This document shows, piece after piece, positions 43,667 through 53,347 of a stretch of 64,000 nt of DNA. Below the pieces are notes generated by a model, which saw only the letters and a program-made list of their open reading frames with translations, did not search any database and was not told the origin of the DNA. Position numbers and translations under genes: made by a program. Position 1 is the stretch's first letter, and the number at the start of each line of letters is the position of its first letter. Source of the stretch: an uncultured SAR86 cluster bacterium (GTDB lineage: Bacteria; Pseudomonadota; Gammaproteobacteria; Magnimaribacterales; Magnimaribacteraceae); assembly GCA_902574355.1 (NCBI GenBank), contig CACGNN010000002.1:62001-126000 (forward strand), given 5' to 3'.

Positions 43667-44536
43667 TTAAGTTTTTCTTGAAACAATATAGTCAGCTAAT
43701 TTGCACAGATTATCAGTATTTCTTTCTAATAGTTGAAGTTTTTCTTTTGCTTCTTTGGCCAAGTCAATAGCTCTGAACTTCGAGTTTTCAATACCGACAA
43801 TAGATGGATAAGTGTGTTTATCTTTTTCAACATCAGAGCCTTGGTCTTTTCCACTCAAAGTCGAAGGAGATTCAATATCAATAATGTCGTCTTGAATCTG
43901 AAATGCTAGACCAATTTTATCTCCATATTCAATGAGCGACTCTATTTCTTGCTTCCTCAAGTTAGATAATATTCCAGCAGTCTCAATTGAAGATTGAATT
44001 AACCGTCCTGTCTTTTGGGAATGCATTATCTCTAAAGATTCAACATCTTTAATATCATAAGAATGAATATCTTTTATCTGACCACCAACCATGCCTTCAT
44101 AGCCACAAGCCTCTGCCAAGCTTTTAATTATGGATAATTTGTTTCTATCCGAAATATTTATTGTTGTCACCAACTCGAAAGCGAGAGGCTGTAAAGCATC
44201 TCCTGCAAGTATTGCAGTCGCTTCGTCATATTTTTTATGGGTAGTTGGCCTACCTCTTCTTAGGTCATCATCATCCATAGACGGCAAATCATCATGAATT
44301 AGCGAGTAACAATGTATAGTTTCAACCGATGCAGCTAATATATCTAGTGAATCATTTTCGGCATTTCCCAATTCCCCGATCAGGTAAACTAATATTGGTC
44401 TAAGCCTTTTTCCACCACCTAAAACAGAATAACGTATAGCTTCTGATAGAATTGAGCCATCAGAAGGCAATAAACTCTCTAACTTGGAATTGATTCTATT
44501 TTGATAAGAAGTTAAGAGCTTCTCAAATTCAGGCAT
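43667..44536 (-). CDS. ispA: Farnesyl diphosphate synthase (short-chain polyprenyl synthase)
   Basis: A 289-residue all-helical prenyl synthase. The first Asp-rich motif is DDLPSMDDDDLRRG and the second is in FQIDDIIDIE. GGGKRLRPILVYL binds the diphosphate. The two residues before the first Asp motif (SLIHDD) fit a C15 product. It uses DMAPP/IPP made from the Dxs pathway, and overlaps xseB by eight bases. Confidence 0.95.
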   Translation of the reverse strand: MPEFEKLLTSYQNRINSKLESLLPSDGSILSEAIRYSVLGGGKRLRPILVYLIGELGNAENDSLDILAASVETIHCYSLIHDDLPSMDDDDLRRGRPTTHKKYDEATAILAGDALQPLAFELVTTINISDRNKLSIIKSLAEACGYEGMVGGQIKDIHSYDIKDVESLEIMHSQKTGRLIQSSIETAGILSNLRKQEIESLIEYGDKIGLAFQIQDDIIDIESPSTLSGKDQGSDVEKDKHTYPSIVGIENSKFRAIDLAKEAKEKLQLLERNTDNLCKLADYIVSRKT

Positions 44537-44759
44537 CTTTTAATGGAGTTGTTTTAAGTTCTCCATCTTCTTCAATCAATTTTTGAACTTGTAACTCAGC
44601 TTGCGATAGCTTCTCCTGACATTGTCTAGCCAGTTTTATTCCTTTCTCAAATGACTTGAGAGAATTCTCTAAACTTAAATCTCCAGATTCTAAATCTTCG
44701 ACTATAGATTCAAGCTCTTCGAGGGCTTTTTCAAAATTTATATCAACTTTCTTATTCAT
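44529..44759 (-). CDS. xseB: Exodeoxyribonuclease VII small subunit
   Basis: A 76-residue helical protein with the family pattern FEKALEELESIVEDLESGDL, then SLKSFEKGIKLARQCQEKL. It forms the ssDNA-specific exonuclease VII with XseA, which is not in this window. Its stop overlaps the ispA start, the conserved xseB-ispA-dxs arrangement. Confidence 0.95.
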   Translation of the reverse strand: MNKKVDINFEKALEELESIVEDLESGDLSLENSLKSFEKGIKLARQCQEKLSQAELQVQKLIEEDGELKTTPLKDA

Positions 44760-44768
44760 TGTGGCTCA

Positions 44769-46820
44769 TTAAAATATATATTCTAAACCAATATAGAATT
44801 CTCTTGGTAAACCTGGAAAATATCTATCTCCGCCAAACGCATTGTAGTCAGCTCTCTCAGCATAAGCTTTATCAAATATGTTCTCGACCCTTATGTACGT
44901 TTTGAAAGTATTACTCATGTTTCTGGTAAATCTAGCATGGTACAAGGTGTGTCCCTCATATTCATGAAGATTTGCTGCATCAGTATAGTAAGAACTCATA
45001 TGCTCAATTTCAAAAGCAAACGAAGTATCTTCGTTAAAATTTGAATTTAAGATTAAGTTAGCCATCATTCTAGGAGCTGTATCAATCTCATTACCGACTC
45101 TTATTTTCTCTCTCATTGAAGTATCGGTTTCAAAGTCATACTTATGATCTCCATAGGTAATGTTTGTACTAATAGTATTATTTGAACTGATGAGCCAATC
45201 TAGACTCAATTCAATACCTTTATGATCAGTTTTTCCATTATCTACGATAAAATTCTGCGAATCTCTGAAGATAGAGTTTTTCTTTTTACTTTGATAGAGG
45301 CTTAGAGATCCACTCAATGATTGCCAATCATATCTACTGCCTACTTCCAACATGGTTAAAGTTTCCGAGTCGAGATCAGTAACATTCTGCTTTTTTTGCA
45401 ATCTGTATGCTTCATTAATTTGTGGAGGTCTGAACCCTAAACTAATTTGGGCAAAATAATTGACCGATTCGTAGTTTGTTATGATGCCAATCCTGGCACT
45501 TATCTCATTGAAGTCATCTTTTCTATCTGAGGGTCTATTATAATAACAACCTCCAAATCCACATTTAGTGCCATCTTCTCTGGTATTGCCACTGATCATA
45601 TTATTTGAGTAGTCATACTCAATAAATTCAGCTCTAGTATCAGCAAATAGGTAAAGATTTTTATTTAGAATGTAGTCTTCTATTCCTGCAAATACTGCAA
45701 TAACAGTTGAATCCACTTCATAGTCATAATGCTTGCCTTGTGGTCTTGTGGCATTATTAAAAGCAGAGCTAGTAGTTAAAGCATCTTTTTGTGTTTCTGT
45801 CAGTTCAACCTTAGCAAAATCTAGCTGTAAGCCTTGTACAAAAGTAAAAGAGCTGTACTCTGAAATTCTTTGCAGATTTATCCCGAGACTTTTATGGTTA
45901 TTCTCTTCAAGGGGAGTTCCTGGAAGGAAGTGTTGAAAAAACTTCATATCATTACTTCGTATGTACGAGGTAATTGAATTAACAGTATTTTTGTCTTCTT
46001 TTGTTAATCTTAAAGATACTCTTTGTGAATTAGCATCTCGATATGCATCAGGATTAAAATTTCTCCTGCTAAACTCTTCATTTTTATAAGAATCCAAACC
46101 ATTTACATATCCAGCAGTTTCTTGATTTAGATTTGTGAGTGTTGCTTTCAAAGCTGCATCCCATGAAGAGAGTGAAAAAATAGATTGGATTTTAATTTTT
46201 TGTTGATCGTACCCTGATTTATCCCTAAAGCCATCATTATTGACAAAGTGACCATCAAAGCTCCAATTCTCTTGATTACTTGTTCTGATCTTAAAGTTTT
46301 TGTAGTTATTTGGCCCGACGTTTGTATAGAACTTATTTTCTGAGGTTATAGGTTTTGAGAGTATATTTATTACACCATGCATTGCATTGGCACCATATCT
46401 TGCGCTAGCTGGTCCAGTAATAGTCTCTACACCTGAAGCCATTTCAAAAAATGTTTCAAATAATCCATTAACATTACAAAATCCAGTTGGCCTTACTGGA
46501 AGACCATCCTCTAATACAAGGAAAGAGCCACAAGCCCCCGGTCCAGTTAACACAGGAGATCGTATAGCAGTCAAATGTTCTTGACCTGACCCTCTACTAA
46601 TCCAGAGTCCAGGAGACCTTCTAAAAATCTGTTTAGGATGCTGTGCATCTAGATCATCAAGTTCTTTTTCACTTATTGAAGTAATGGATTGATTATCTGA
46701 CCAGCCATTTAGGCTTGATAGCTTCTTTTCTAGAATGACTATCTCCTGAATTTCTTCAGAAAACACAATTCCTGAACATAGCGATAAAATAAAAGATATG
46801 AGTGTTAATTTTTTAGCCAT
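44769..46820 (-). CDS. TonB-dependent outer-membrane receptor
   Basis: A 683-residue receptor. A signal peptide (1-21) is followed by a TonB-box-like EIQEIVIL, a plug domain (about 35-150, ARYGANAMHGVINILSKP at its end) and a 22-strand barrel finishing in a terminal Phe (FYIGLEYIF). It takes up an unknown ligand such as a siderophore, vitamin or glycan; size fits siderophore/vitamin-type receptors. The plug contains a Cys pair near GACGS and FCN. The RND pump gene ends 90 bases upstream; no metal-box operator or riboswitch is evident in that gap. Confidence 0.93.
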   Translation of the reverse strand: MAKKLTLISFILSLCSGIVFSEEIQEIVILEKKLSSLNGWSDNQSITSISEKELDDLDAQHPKQIFRRSPGLWISRGSGQEHLTAIRSPVLTGPGACGSFLVLEDGLPVRPTGFCNVNGLFETFFEMASGVETITGPASARYGANAMHGVINILSKPITSENKFYTNVGPNNYKNFKIRTSNQENWSFDGHFVNNDGFRDKSGYDQQKIKIQSIFSLSSWDAALKATLTNLNQETAGYVNGLDSYKNEEFSRRNFNPDAYRDANSQRVSLRLTKEDKNTVNSITSYIRSNDMKFFQHFLPGTPLEENNHKSLGINLQRISEYSSFTFVQGLQLDFAKVELTETQKDALTTSSAFNNATRPQGKHYDYEVDSTVIAVFAGIEDYILNKNLYLFADTRAEFIEYDYSNNMISGNTREDGTKCGFGGCYYNRPSDRKDDFNEISARIGIITNYESVNYFAQISLGFRPPQINEAYRLQKKQNVTDLDSETLTMLEVGSRYDWQSLSGSLSLYQSKKKNSIFRDSQNFIVDNGKTDHKGIELSLDWLISSNNTISTNITYGDHKYDFETDTSMREKIRVGNEIDTAPRMMANLILNSNFNEDTSFAFEIEHMSSYYTDAANLHEYEGHTLYHARFTRNMSNTFKTYIRVENIFDKAYAERADYNAFGGDRYFPGLPREFYIGLEYIF

Positions 46821-46910
46821 TTATATTCCCTATCTTAAGAATGACTTAGCGAAAGTCCATTTAAGACCACATCATAACGCAGAACTAGAAGAAGTAAGGT
46901 TGTTTGTTTG

Positions 46911-49900
46911 TTATTTCGTTAACCTTTTTGAGAAATTGAGGGCCAAGAATGGTCTTGAAATTAGCCCTATCATTCTTGATGGAAATGCTCTTATAGAATC
47001 AGAAAAGGCAAGAGCACAAGGAGTAACCACAAGTGTTAAAATAGTCGCTACAGTTAATCCAACCACGAGAGATGCGGCCATTTGTTCCCAAAAACTTGTT
47101 ATGTAGGAACCTGATTTAATTGTTCTATCTATCAGATCTATGCTGTAACCCAATGCAATGGGCAATAGGCCAGCAATGGTTGTGAATGAAGTTAAAAATA
47201 CTGGTCTCAATCTCAAAATTGCACTTCTTAAAGCTAAAGACTTTGTAGTCGAACCAGGGTTATTTCTTTTGAGAAGATTAAAAGTATCAATTAAAACAAT
47301 ATTATTGTTAACCACAATGCCTGCCAATGCGACGCAACTTATTCCTGTTTGTAAGGTGCTAAATGATCTATCTAGTATGAGGAGTGAAATGAACACTCCT
47401 CCAAAAGACAAGAGGATGGCGGACAAAACAATATTAGCTTGATAGAAACTATTAAATTGAGCTACTAAAACTATCAGCATAACAAAAAGCATCGTAATGA
47501 AACCTAGAACAAGAAAATCTGCAGCTTCTTTGTTATATTTATCAAAACCATCAAAATTTACAGTCACGCCCCTACCCAAATCTTCAGCATCCAACCAATC
47601 TTTAACTTTTTTGATTTGAACTGAAGGTATTGCACCTTCTACGGTATTTGCAGCAATACTATGAACCCTTTTACCACCTTTCCTAGATATACTTTTTGTT
47701 GCAGGTTGAATGTTTGTCTCCACAAAACTGCTAACTGGAACCAGGCCTTTCATAGTCTGAACATTTAGGTTCTCAAGTTGATCTATGTTTCTTTCAGATT
47801 TTGGAAATCTGACTCTTATATCAACCTCTCTATCTAAGTTAAGAGGCCTATATTCTCCTACCTTGATTCCATTAGTTACCATCTGCACGGATGCTCCTAC
47901 ATCACTTAAACCTGCTCCATATTGAGCAGCCTTTGTTCTGTTTATCTCTAATTCCCACTCTATTCCTCTAGTAACTGATGTATCCTCTATATCTTTGAAG
48001 CTACCCATGCCTTCGAGTTGGCTTCTTATTTTTCGAATTGCTGAAATGAGTGCCTGTTCATTATCACCACTAACATTTATCTGAAGAGGTTTGCCTATTG
48101 GGGGACCACCTTTTTCTTCCTCAACTTGAACTATGTAACCGGAAGTATCATCTAATCTTTCGCGAAGTAGATCCATAATTTCGAAACCATTCAAATCGGA
48201 CACAGCTTCATCTTCACCATAAAAGTCTATAAACATACCGCCAACTCTATCAGGAGAGTTTGAACCACGACCCAGACCTCTACTTCCTCCTGAGTTGGAC
48301 CAAACAGATAATCTTTCAATTTCCTTCACATCAATTATTTTTTGCTCCGCCTCAATAGCAATATCTCTAATTTCATCTACAGCTAAATTACCTCTTGCAA
48401 GAATATCAACTTCAGCGAATTGAGGAGCAACCTGCGGAAAATAAACTATTCCTTTACCATGATGTGACCACAGTCCAATGCATAAAATAATAGCTCCAAG
48501 AATGATTGAAATAGTTTGTCCAGGAGTATCTAAGTATTTGTTGATCTTTCTAGCATAGAGGCCCGAAGCTCCCGATAAACTCAAAGGATCAGAAGACTCT
48601 AAAAGTCTGACATTATTAATTTCTGCTTCGGATTGCTTGGCCAGACCACCGAACATAGCACCCAAAATAGGAGCAAAAATTAATGAGTAAAGCAGTGATC
48701 CTACTAGAACACAGAAAACTGTAATAGGCATATCTCTAATAAACGCACCAAATCCTGGCATGAACATTAATGGTGTAAAAGCAATTAAAGTAGTTGTAGT
48801 CGAAGAGAGAACAGGCCAGAACATTCTAGTAGCAGCTGCAGTGTAAGCTTCAATTCTATTCATACCTTCAGCTAATTTCCGATCTGCGTACTCTGTTACT
48901 ACGATAGAGCCATCAATCGTCATTCCCATTGAAATCAGCATCCCAAACATAACCATGAAATTGAATTCTTTATCCAAAATTAGAAGTACTAGAAGTGCAA
49001 ATAAATAAGAAAAAGGTATAGCCATTCCAACAAGCATCGAAGTTCTGAAGCCCAAAGCAGCTAATACAACAATCATCACTAAAGCGATTGAAGTCAAAAC
49101 ATTGCCTTGTAGTTCAGATATCATCTGGAGAGCAAACTTAGAGTCATCACGAACGAAATTCACATCTACACCTTCAGGAAAACTCTCTATTTTGTCCTCG
49201 ACCATCTTTCGGATATCGGTAACCGTATCGATAATATTTGTTCCGATTCTTTTTTTAATATCAATTGCAAGAGACTGCTGGCCATTAATTCTTGAGTATC
49301 CACCTCTATCTTTAAAGGTTAGACTTACATCAGCAACATCTTTTAAGGTAACTACAGAAGTTCCTGATACTTTAATTGGTAATGTTTCTATATCTTCTAG
49401 GCTCGAAAATACACTGGGAACATTTACTGCAAATCTTCCTGTCCCGGTATCTTGGAAACCTGCTGGTATTACTCGATTATTATTTGAAACAGCCTGATAA
49501 AGCTGATTCATAGATATGCCGTAAGACTCAAGTTTACTTTTATCAACTATTGCCTCAATTAAGTCTTCCGGCACTCCGTTTAATTCAGCTTCGAGGACAT
49601 TAGGATGTGTTTCGATTAAATCTTGTAGTTCTTGAGTTAGGTTTACGAGAACTCTCTGAGGTAGAACTGAACTTGCAACACTTACTGTTAGAACAGGATT
49701 ATCAGTTGAGGTAAATTCTCTTATAGTTGGTTCCCTAGCATCAAGCGGCAGTTCAGCTCTAGCTTCGTCAACTTTAACTCGAACATCATAAAGAGCCTCA
49801 TCAATATCAACATCTTGATCAAACTCTACAACAACGGCTGCATAGCCAGTTGCTGAAGTTGACCTTATGTCTTCAACTCCAGATATTGTCCTTAAAGCGT

Positions 49901-50108
49901 CCTCTAAGGGTTTTGCAAGCAATCTTTCGGAGTCTTCAGGAGATACACCTTCAAAGCCAACACCAACGTAAGCGCCTGGAAAATTTACTTGAGGTTCTGT
50001 TGCTTTTGGAAGTGCACTGAGAGCAAATAACCCAGACAGTCCTAATAGAACTAGGATACTAAGTGAAGTTCTGCTTTTTTTTATAGCTCCTGTAATAAAG
50101 CTCTTCAT
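46911..50108 (-). CDS. RND efflux pump, inner-membrane transporter
   Basis: A 1065-residue HAE1/AcrB-like pump with twelve membrane helices. An N-terminal helix (about 15-34) precedes the porter loop VSPEDSERLLAKPLEDALR. Helix 4 carries the proton-relay pattern with GMLISMGMTIDGSIVVTEYA (Asp in the membrane). A second large periplasmic loop and the late SFGGVFISLLIL and VNNNIVLIDTFNLLKR blocks complete the fold. It exports drugs, lipids or toxic organics with its adaptor (50105), which it overlaps by four bases. No TolC-type outer-membrane gene is near. Confidence 0.93.
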   Translation of the reverse strand: MKSFITGAIKKSRTSLSILVLLGLSGLFALSALPKATEPQVNFPGAYVGVGFEGVSPEDSERLLAKPLEDALRTISGVEDIRSTSATGYAAVVVEFDQDVDIDEALYDVRVKVDEARAELPLDAREPTIREFTSTDNPVLTVSVASSVLPQRVLVNLTQELQDLIETHPNVLEAELNGVPEDLIEAIVDKSKLESYGISMNQLYQAVSNNNRVIPAGFQDTGTGRFAVNVPSVFSSLEDIETLPIKVSGTSVVTLKDVADVSLTFKDRGGYSRINGQQSLAIDIKKRIGTNIIDTVTDIRKMVEDKIESFPEGVDVNFVRDDSKFALQMISELQGNVLTSIALVMIVVLAALGFRTSMLVGMAIPFSYLFALLVLLILDKEFNFMVMFGMLISMGMTIDGSIVVTEYADRKLAEGMNRIEAYTAAATRMFWPVLSSTTTTLIAFTPLMFMPGFGAFIRDMPITVFCVLVGSLLYSLIFAPILGAMFGGLAKQSEAEINNVRLLESSDPLSLSGASGLYARKINKYLDTPGQTISIILGAIILCIGLWSHHGKGIVYFPQVAPQFAEVDILARGNLAVDEIRDIAIEAEQKIIDVKEIERLSVWSNSGGSRGLGRGSNSPDRVGGMFIDFYGEDEAVSDLNGFEIMDLLRERLDDTSGYIVQVEEEKGGPPIGKPLQINVSGDNEQALISAIRKIRSQLEGMGSFKDIEDTSVTRGIEWELEINRTKAAQYGAGLSDVGASVQMVTNGIKVGEYRPLNLDREVDIRVRFPKSERNIDQLENLNVQTMKGLVPVSSFVETNIQPATKSISRKGGKRVHSIAANTVEGAIPSVQIKKVKDWLDAEDLGRGVTVNFDGFDKYNKEAADFLVLGFITMLFVMLIVLVAQFNSFYQANIVLSAILLSFGGVFISLLILDRSFSTLQTGISCVALAGIVVNNNIVLIDTFNLLKRNNPGSTTKSLALRSAILRLRPVFLTSFTTIAGLLPIALGYSIDLIDRTIKSGSYITSFWEQMAASLVVGLTVATILTLVVTPCALAFSDSIRAFPSRMIGLISRPFLALNFSKRLTK

Positions 50109-51010
50109 ACATCAGGAGAAAATGATTCCTTAACATTTACGGTTTGTCCTTGAAAGACATATTCTTGACCTAAGGTAATGATCCTTGCCTCTTCACCTAA
50201 ACCAGAAATCCACATACCTGTATTTGTGTCTTCAAGTATTTTTATTTCTTTAAATTCAACTCTATTTTCAGAGGTAACAGTTCTTACTCCAAGTTTTCCT
50301 TGGTCATTTAGAGATAAAATGGCTGGCGATATTTTATGGGCAGGTTCTTCTTTTCCTTTTATATAGATCTCTGCTGATACACCATCCCTGATACTTCTAT
50401 CATTGTTTTCGACACTAATTTCGACTCTGAATGTTCTCGTATTTTTGTCTGCTGACGAAGCTATAAAAGTGACTTGACCCTTAATAAATCTACCAGAGAT
50501 TAATTTGGCTGTTGCTTCCGAACCTAATTGAATCTGTGCAATATCTTTTTCTGCTATGTCAGCAACTACTAACATTGGATCAGGATCAATCAATGAAGCA
50601 CAAACGGCTCCAGTATTTAAAAAATCACCCTCGTCAACTCTTAAACTTTCAAGGTACCCTGAAAAGGGTGCAACTATTTTAGGATAAGCTTCTCTGCCTG
50701 CAATGTAGAGTTGGCATATTAAGTCTCCTTCTTTTACAAAGTCGCCTTGCTGTGCAGGTCGAGCTATTACTCTGCCGCTTACTTCGGCTCTGACTTGTAC
50801 AAATTTATCAGCTTCAGTAAATCCACTTGATTTGAGTATTTGAGACTTACTAGTAGCTTTGCTATTAAGAATAGTCACAGAAGATAAGGTATCTAAAGAA
50901 GAGTCCTTTTTCTCAAAAGTCTCCTCTTGTACTAAGCTACCAGATATCATCCATATGACTAAGAAGGATGCAAGGATTGTAGCGGTCTTGTAAGTTTGTT
51001 TGATTTTCAT
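50105..51010 (-). CDS. RND periplasmic adaptor lacking the alpha-helical hairpin
   Basis: A 301-residue membrane-fusion protein with an N-terminal anchor (about 8-26). The lipoyl domain is recognisable in two halves: VQVRAEVSGRVIARPAQQGD to LICQLY (about 70-102) and KIVAPFSGYLESLRVDEGDF (about 111-130). In ordinary adaptors a coiled-coil hairpin of roughly 50 or more residues joins them and meets TolC; here only nine residues do (102-110). The beta-barrel and membrane-proximal domains follow normally. Without the hairpin, docking to TolC must differ or be lost. Coupled to the pump by a four-base overlap. Confidence 0.85.
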   Translation of the reverse strand: MKIKQTYKTATILASFLVIWMISGSLVQEETFEKKDSSLDTLSSVTILNSKATSKSQILKSSGFTEADKFVQVRAEVSGRVIARPAQQGDFVKEGDLICQLYIAGREAYPKIVAPFSGYLESLRVDEGDFLNTGAVCASLIDPDPMLVVADIAEKDIAQIQLGSEATAKLISGRFIKGQVTFIASSADKNTRTFRVEISVENNDRSIRDGVSAEIYIKGKEEPAHKISPAILSLNDQGKLGVRTVTSENRVEFKEIKILEDTNTGMWISGLGEEARIITLGQEYVFQGQTVNVKESFSPDV

Positions 51011-51062
51011 AAGTTCTATAGGTGTTATACATGACTATAACACTAAAATACCTTATGTAAAA

Positions 51063-52109
51063 CTAGATTTGGTGCTTTTCTTTAAGTTTTTTAAAGTTTT
51101 CCTGAAGTGTTTGAGCATCTAACTTTTTTGAAGGTTTTGCCGAGCTGCTATCTTGTATCTCCCAACTAGATTCGATTCTTTTATCGATTTGTTTAGATAA
51201 TTGAGGTGTTTGACCTTTATTTGCTCTTTCCCACTGATATTTAACGTGCTGAAGAAATTTACTATTCCAAGAGTTTAGAGATTGTCCTGATTCCTTCCAG
51301 TACATTACAAACTCTAGTTTTGCATTTTCTGCAAATTCTTTTGGTATTTCTGTCATTTCAAGAATATCAAAGAAATCTGCATTAGGGCTCCAATCTGAAG
51401 TCATGATTGATGGCGAATTATCATTTTCTTTAACCTCTTTAAATCTTCCCCATTGCCTTCGTATATGTGCAATAAATTTGCTGTTCCAAATATCAGATTC
51501 TTCCTTACGTTCTGTCCAATAAAGTACAAATTCAGGAACTTCCTTATCAATGAAATCTTCATTTATCCCTGAATTTATCAATATTTCCTTGGCATCCATA
51601 TCCGGAACCCAATTTTTATCGATAGGCTTAGTTTTCTTCTTTTTGTTATCTTCGACTTCCTTATGACGCCACTTTTTGATGACAAATCTTAGAAATTTGA
51701 CACCCCAGTTTATATCCTTCTCATTGCGCTCCTCATTAAGTTTCTTGAAATCATCAATCTGGAGATTTGCAAAATCTTCTGGGATACCATACTCATTAAT
51801 TTGATCTATAACATCTTTATCTGGTACCCATTTATCTCTATAGCTAGTGGGAGTTTTTTTATTGTGTTTTTTTGATGAAAAATGCGGTATTCCATCAACA
51901 ATTGTCTCGTTGATAAGACCTGTTTTAATAAGTTGAGTAAGGACTTCAAAGATTTTTTCATTTGACCAAAATGAAACATCTGAACAAATTTGTTGCATAG
52001 AAACTTGACCATAAAGGCTCTCTTCTTGTTTTAAATGCTCAAGCAAGACGGCTTCTTCCAAGCCTATTGTGTTGGCAATTTCTTTAGAAAAAGTTATCTT
52101 TGAAGTCAT
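51063..52109 (-). CDS. DnaT-like replication-restart protein with three tandem DnaT domains
   Basis: A 348-residue protein. An N-terminal winged-helix-like domain (about 5-75, FSKEIANTIGLEEAVLLEHL) is followed by three copies of the DnaT ssDNA-binding motif starting at Trp94, Trp167 and Trp240, exactly 73 residues apart. The core pattern is W-x-P-x-D, GI-x-x-x-F, EF-x-x-YW and W-N-S-K-F-x-x-H-x-x-x-QW, strongest in copies 2 and 3. DnaT acts in PriA-primosome restart in E. coli with one such domain. Linkers are Lys-rich. It stands alone between the RND adaptor and the DAHP synthase. A multivalent ssDNA-binding role is inferred. Confidence 0.8.
   Translation of the reverse strand: MTSKITFSKEIANTIGLEEAVLLEHLKQEESLYGQVSMQQICSDVSFWSNEKIFEVLTQLIKTGLINETIVDGIPHFSSKKHNKKTPTSYRDKWVPDKDVIDQINEYGIPEDFANLQIDDFKKLNEERNEKDINWGVKFLRFVIKKWRHKEVEDNKKKKTKPIDKNWVPDMDAKEILINSGINEDFIDKEVPEFVLYWTERKEESDIWNSKFIAHIRRQWGRFKEVKENDNSPSIMTSDWSPNADFFDILEMTEIPKEFAENAKLEFVMYWKESGQSLNSWNSKFLQHVKYQWERANKGQTPQLSKQIDKRIESSWEIQDSSSAKPSKKLDAQTLQENFKKLKEKHQI
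51231..51830 (-). repeat. Three coding repeats of 219 bases (DnaT domains)
   Basis: Residues 94-148, 167-221 and 240-293 of the DnaT-like protein; each unit plus linker is 73 residues (219 bases). Copy 1 is the most diverged, lacking the WNSKF form (it reads WGVKF). Diverged protein repeats, not recent DNA duplications. Confidence 0.8.
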
Positions 52110-52163
52110 GAATTACTGATCGCTAGATTAATTTATCATCTAGATCTTAACAAGGACAAAAGG

Positions 52164-53213
52164 TTAGTTATTTCTAATTCTTACTGAGTCAGCTAATTTG
52201 TGAAGACAATCTTTAGTATCCTGCCAGTTAATACATGCATCAGTGATACTTTTTCCATATGTCAGGTTGTTTAAATCGTCGGCCTTTTGATTTCCTTCCT
52301 CTATATTGCTCTCTATCATGACTCCAGTAATTCTCGTCTCACCTGACTTAATTTGAGAGGCAATGTTATCGCACACATCTATCTGTTTTTTGTGCTGTTT
52401 ACTGCTGTTTCCATGACTCATATCAACCATGATTGAATCCTCAAGAGAGTTTGATTTTAGAATCTCAGAAGTTTGATCTATAAACTCTTTTTCATAATTC
52501 GGGTCTTTTCCACCTCTAAGAATTACGTGACAGTCTTTGTTACCAGAAGAAGAAAAAATCGCTGCTTTACCTTCTTTTGTGACGGATAGAAATTTGTGAG
52601 GATGTAGAGCAGATCCTATGGCATCAGCAGCTACTTGAATACCTCCATTTGTTGCGTTTTTAAAGCCGATGGGACAGGAAGAACCGGAGGCAAGCTCTCT
52701 ATGGATTTGACTCTCTGTAGTTCTAGCTCCTATGGCTCCCCAGGAGATTAAATCAGCTATATATTGGGGCGTTATAACATCTAGAAATTCTGTTCCAGCA
52801 GGCATACCTATATCATTTATATCTCTTAAAAGTTGCCTTGATACCGATAAACCTTTGTCAATATTGAAAGAATTATCCAGATCTGGATCATTAATAAGGC
52901 CTTTCCAGCCAACTGTTGTTCTTGGTTTTTCGAAATACACTCTCATAACAATAAGAAGTTCTTTTTCTAGAGCTTTCTTTTCCTTGAGTAAAAGGTTTGC
53001 ATATTCCATAGCCGACTCAGTGTCATGGATAGAACATGGCCCAACTACGACTGCTAATCTTTTATCTTTTTTACTAAGTATTTCAGAAAATTCTTTTCTT
53101 GAATTAAAAACTGTTTGGGAGGAGATATCTGAAATTGGTTGTCGGTCCAATAAGGAGCTTGCAGAAATTACTTCCTGCCTTCCTGAGATTCTTAAATCAC
53201 TTGTCTTATGCAT
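52164..53213 (-). CDS. aroG: 3-deoxy-7-phosphoheptulonate (DAHP) synthase, class I
   Basis: A 349-residue AroF/G/H-type enzyme with VVVGPCSIHDTESAMEYA, the KPRTTVGWKGLINDP metal/PEP block, GARTTESQIHRELASG and VDMSHGNSSKQ. It condenses PEP and erythrose-4-phosphate, the entry to aromatic amino acid synthesis. Which feedback type (Phe, Tyr or Trp) it is cannot be told; the symbol marks the family. It is divergent from nadE across 134 bases that must hold both promoters; none is clear. Confidence 0.93.
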   Translation of the reverse strand: MHKTSDLRISGRQEVISASSLLDRQPISDISSQTVFNSRKEFSEILSKKDKRLAVVVGPCSIHDTESAMEYANLLLKEKKALEKELLIVMRVYFEKPRTTVGWKGLINDPDLDNSFNIDKGLSVSRQLLRDINDIGMPAGTEFLDVITPQYIADLISWGAIGARTTESQIHRELASGSSCPIGFKNATNGGIQVAADAIGSALHPHKFLSVTKEGKAAIFSSSGNKDCHVILRGGKDPNYEKEFIDQTSEILKSNSLEDSIMVDMSHGNSSKQHKKQIDVCDNIASQIKSGETRITGVMIESNIEEGNQKADDLNNLTYGKSITDACINWQDTKDCLHKLADSVRIRNN

Positions 53214-53347
53214 GCCTAAAATTTAATCGGACGTGCATTCTACATATATTGTCGTCAGAATAAAGCACGAAAGTGTTAAGATATTGACCGATTAGGTACT
53301 TTATCTACTTAAAAATAACCTGATAATTAATTAAAAATTTAGAAAAA

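Noticed and set aside
46821-46910. Cobalamin riboswitch or Fur box before the TonB receptor
   Set aside because: The gap is only 90 bases and neither a B12-box-like motif nor a Fur-type dyad was visible.
46798-47106. Plus-strand open frame between the TonB receptor and the RND pump
   Set aside because: It is antisense to the conserved 3' end of the pump gene and the receptor start, with no protein-like signature.
52732-53226. Plus-strand open frame of 164 codons opposite the DAHP synthase
   Set aside because: Shadow of a conserved gene; no ribosome site or domain.
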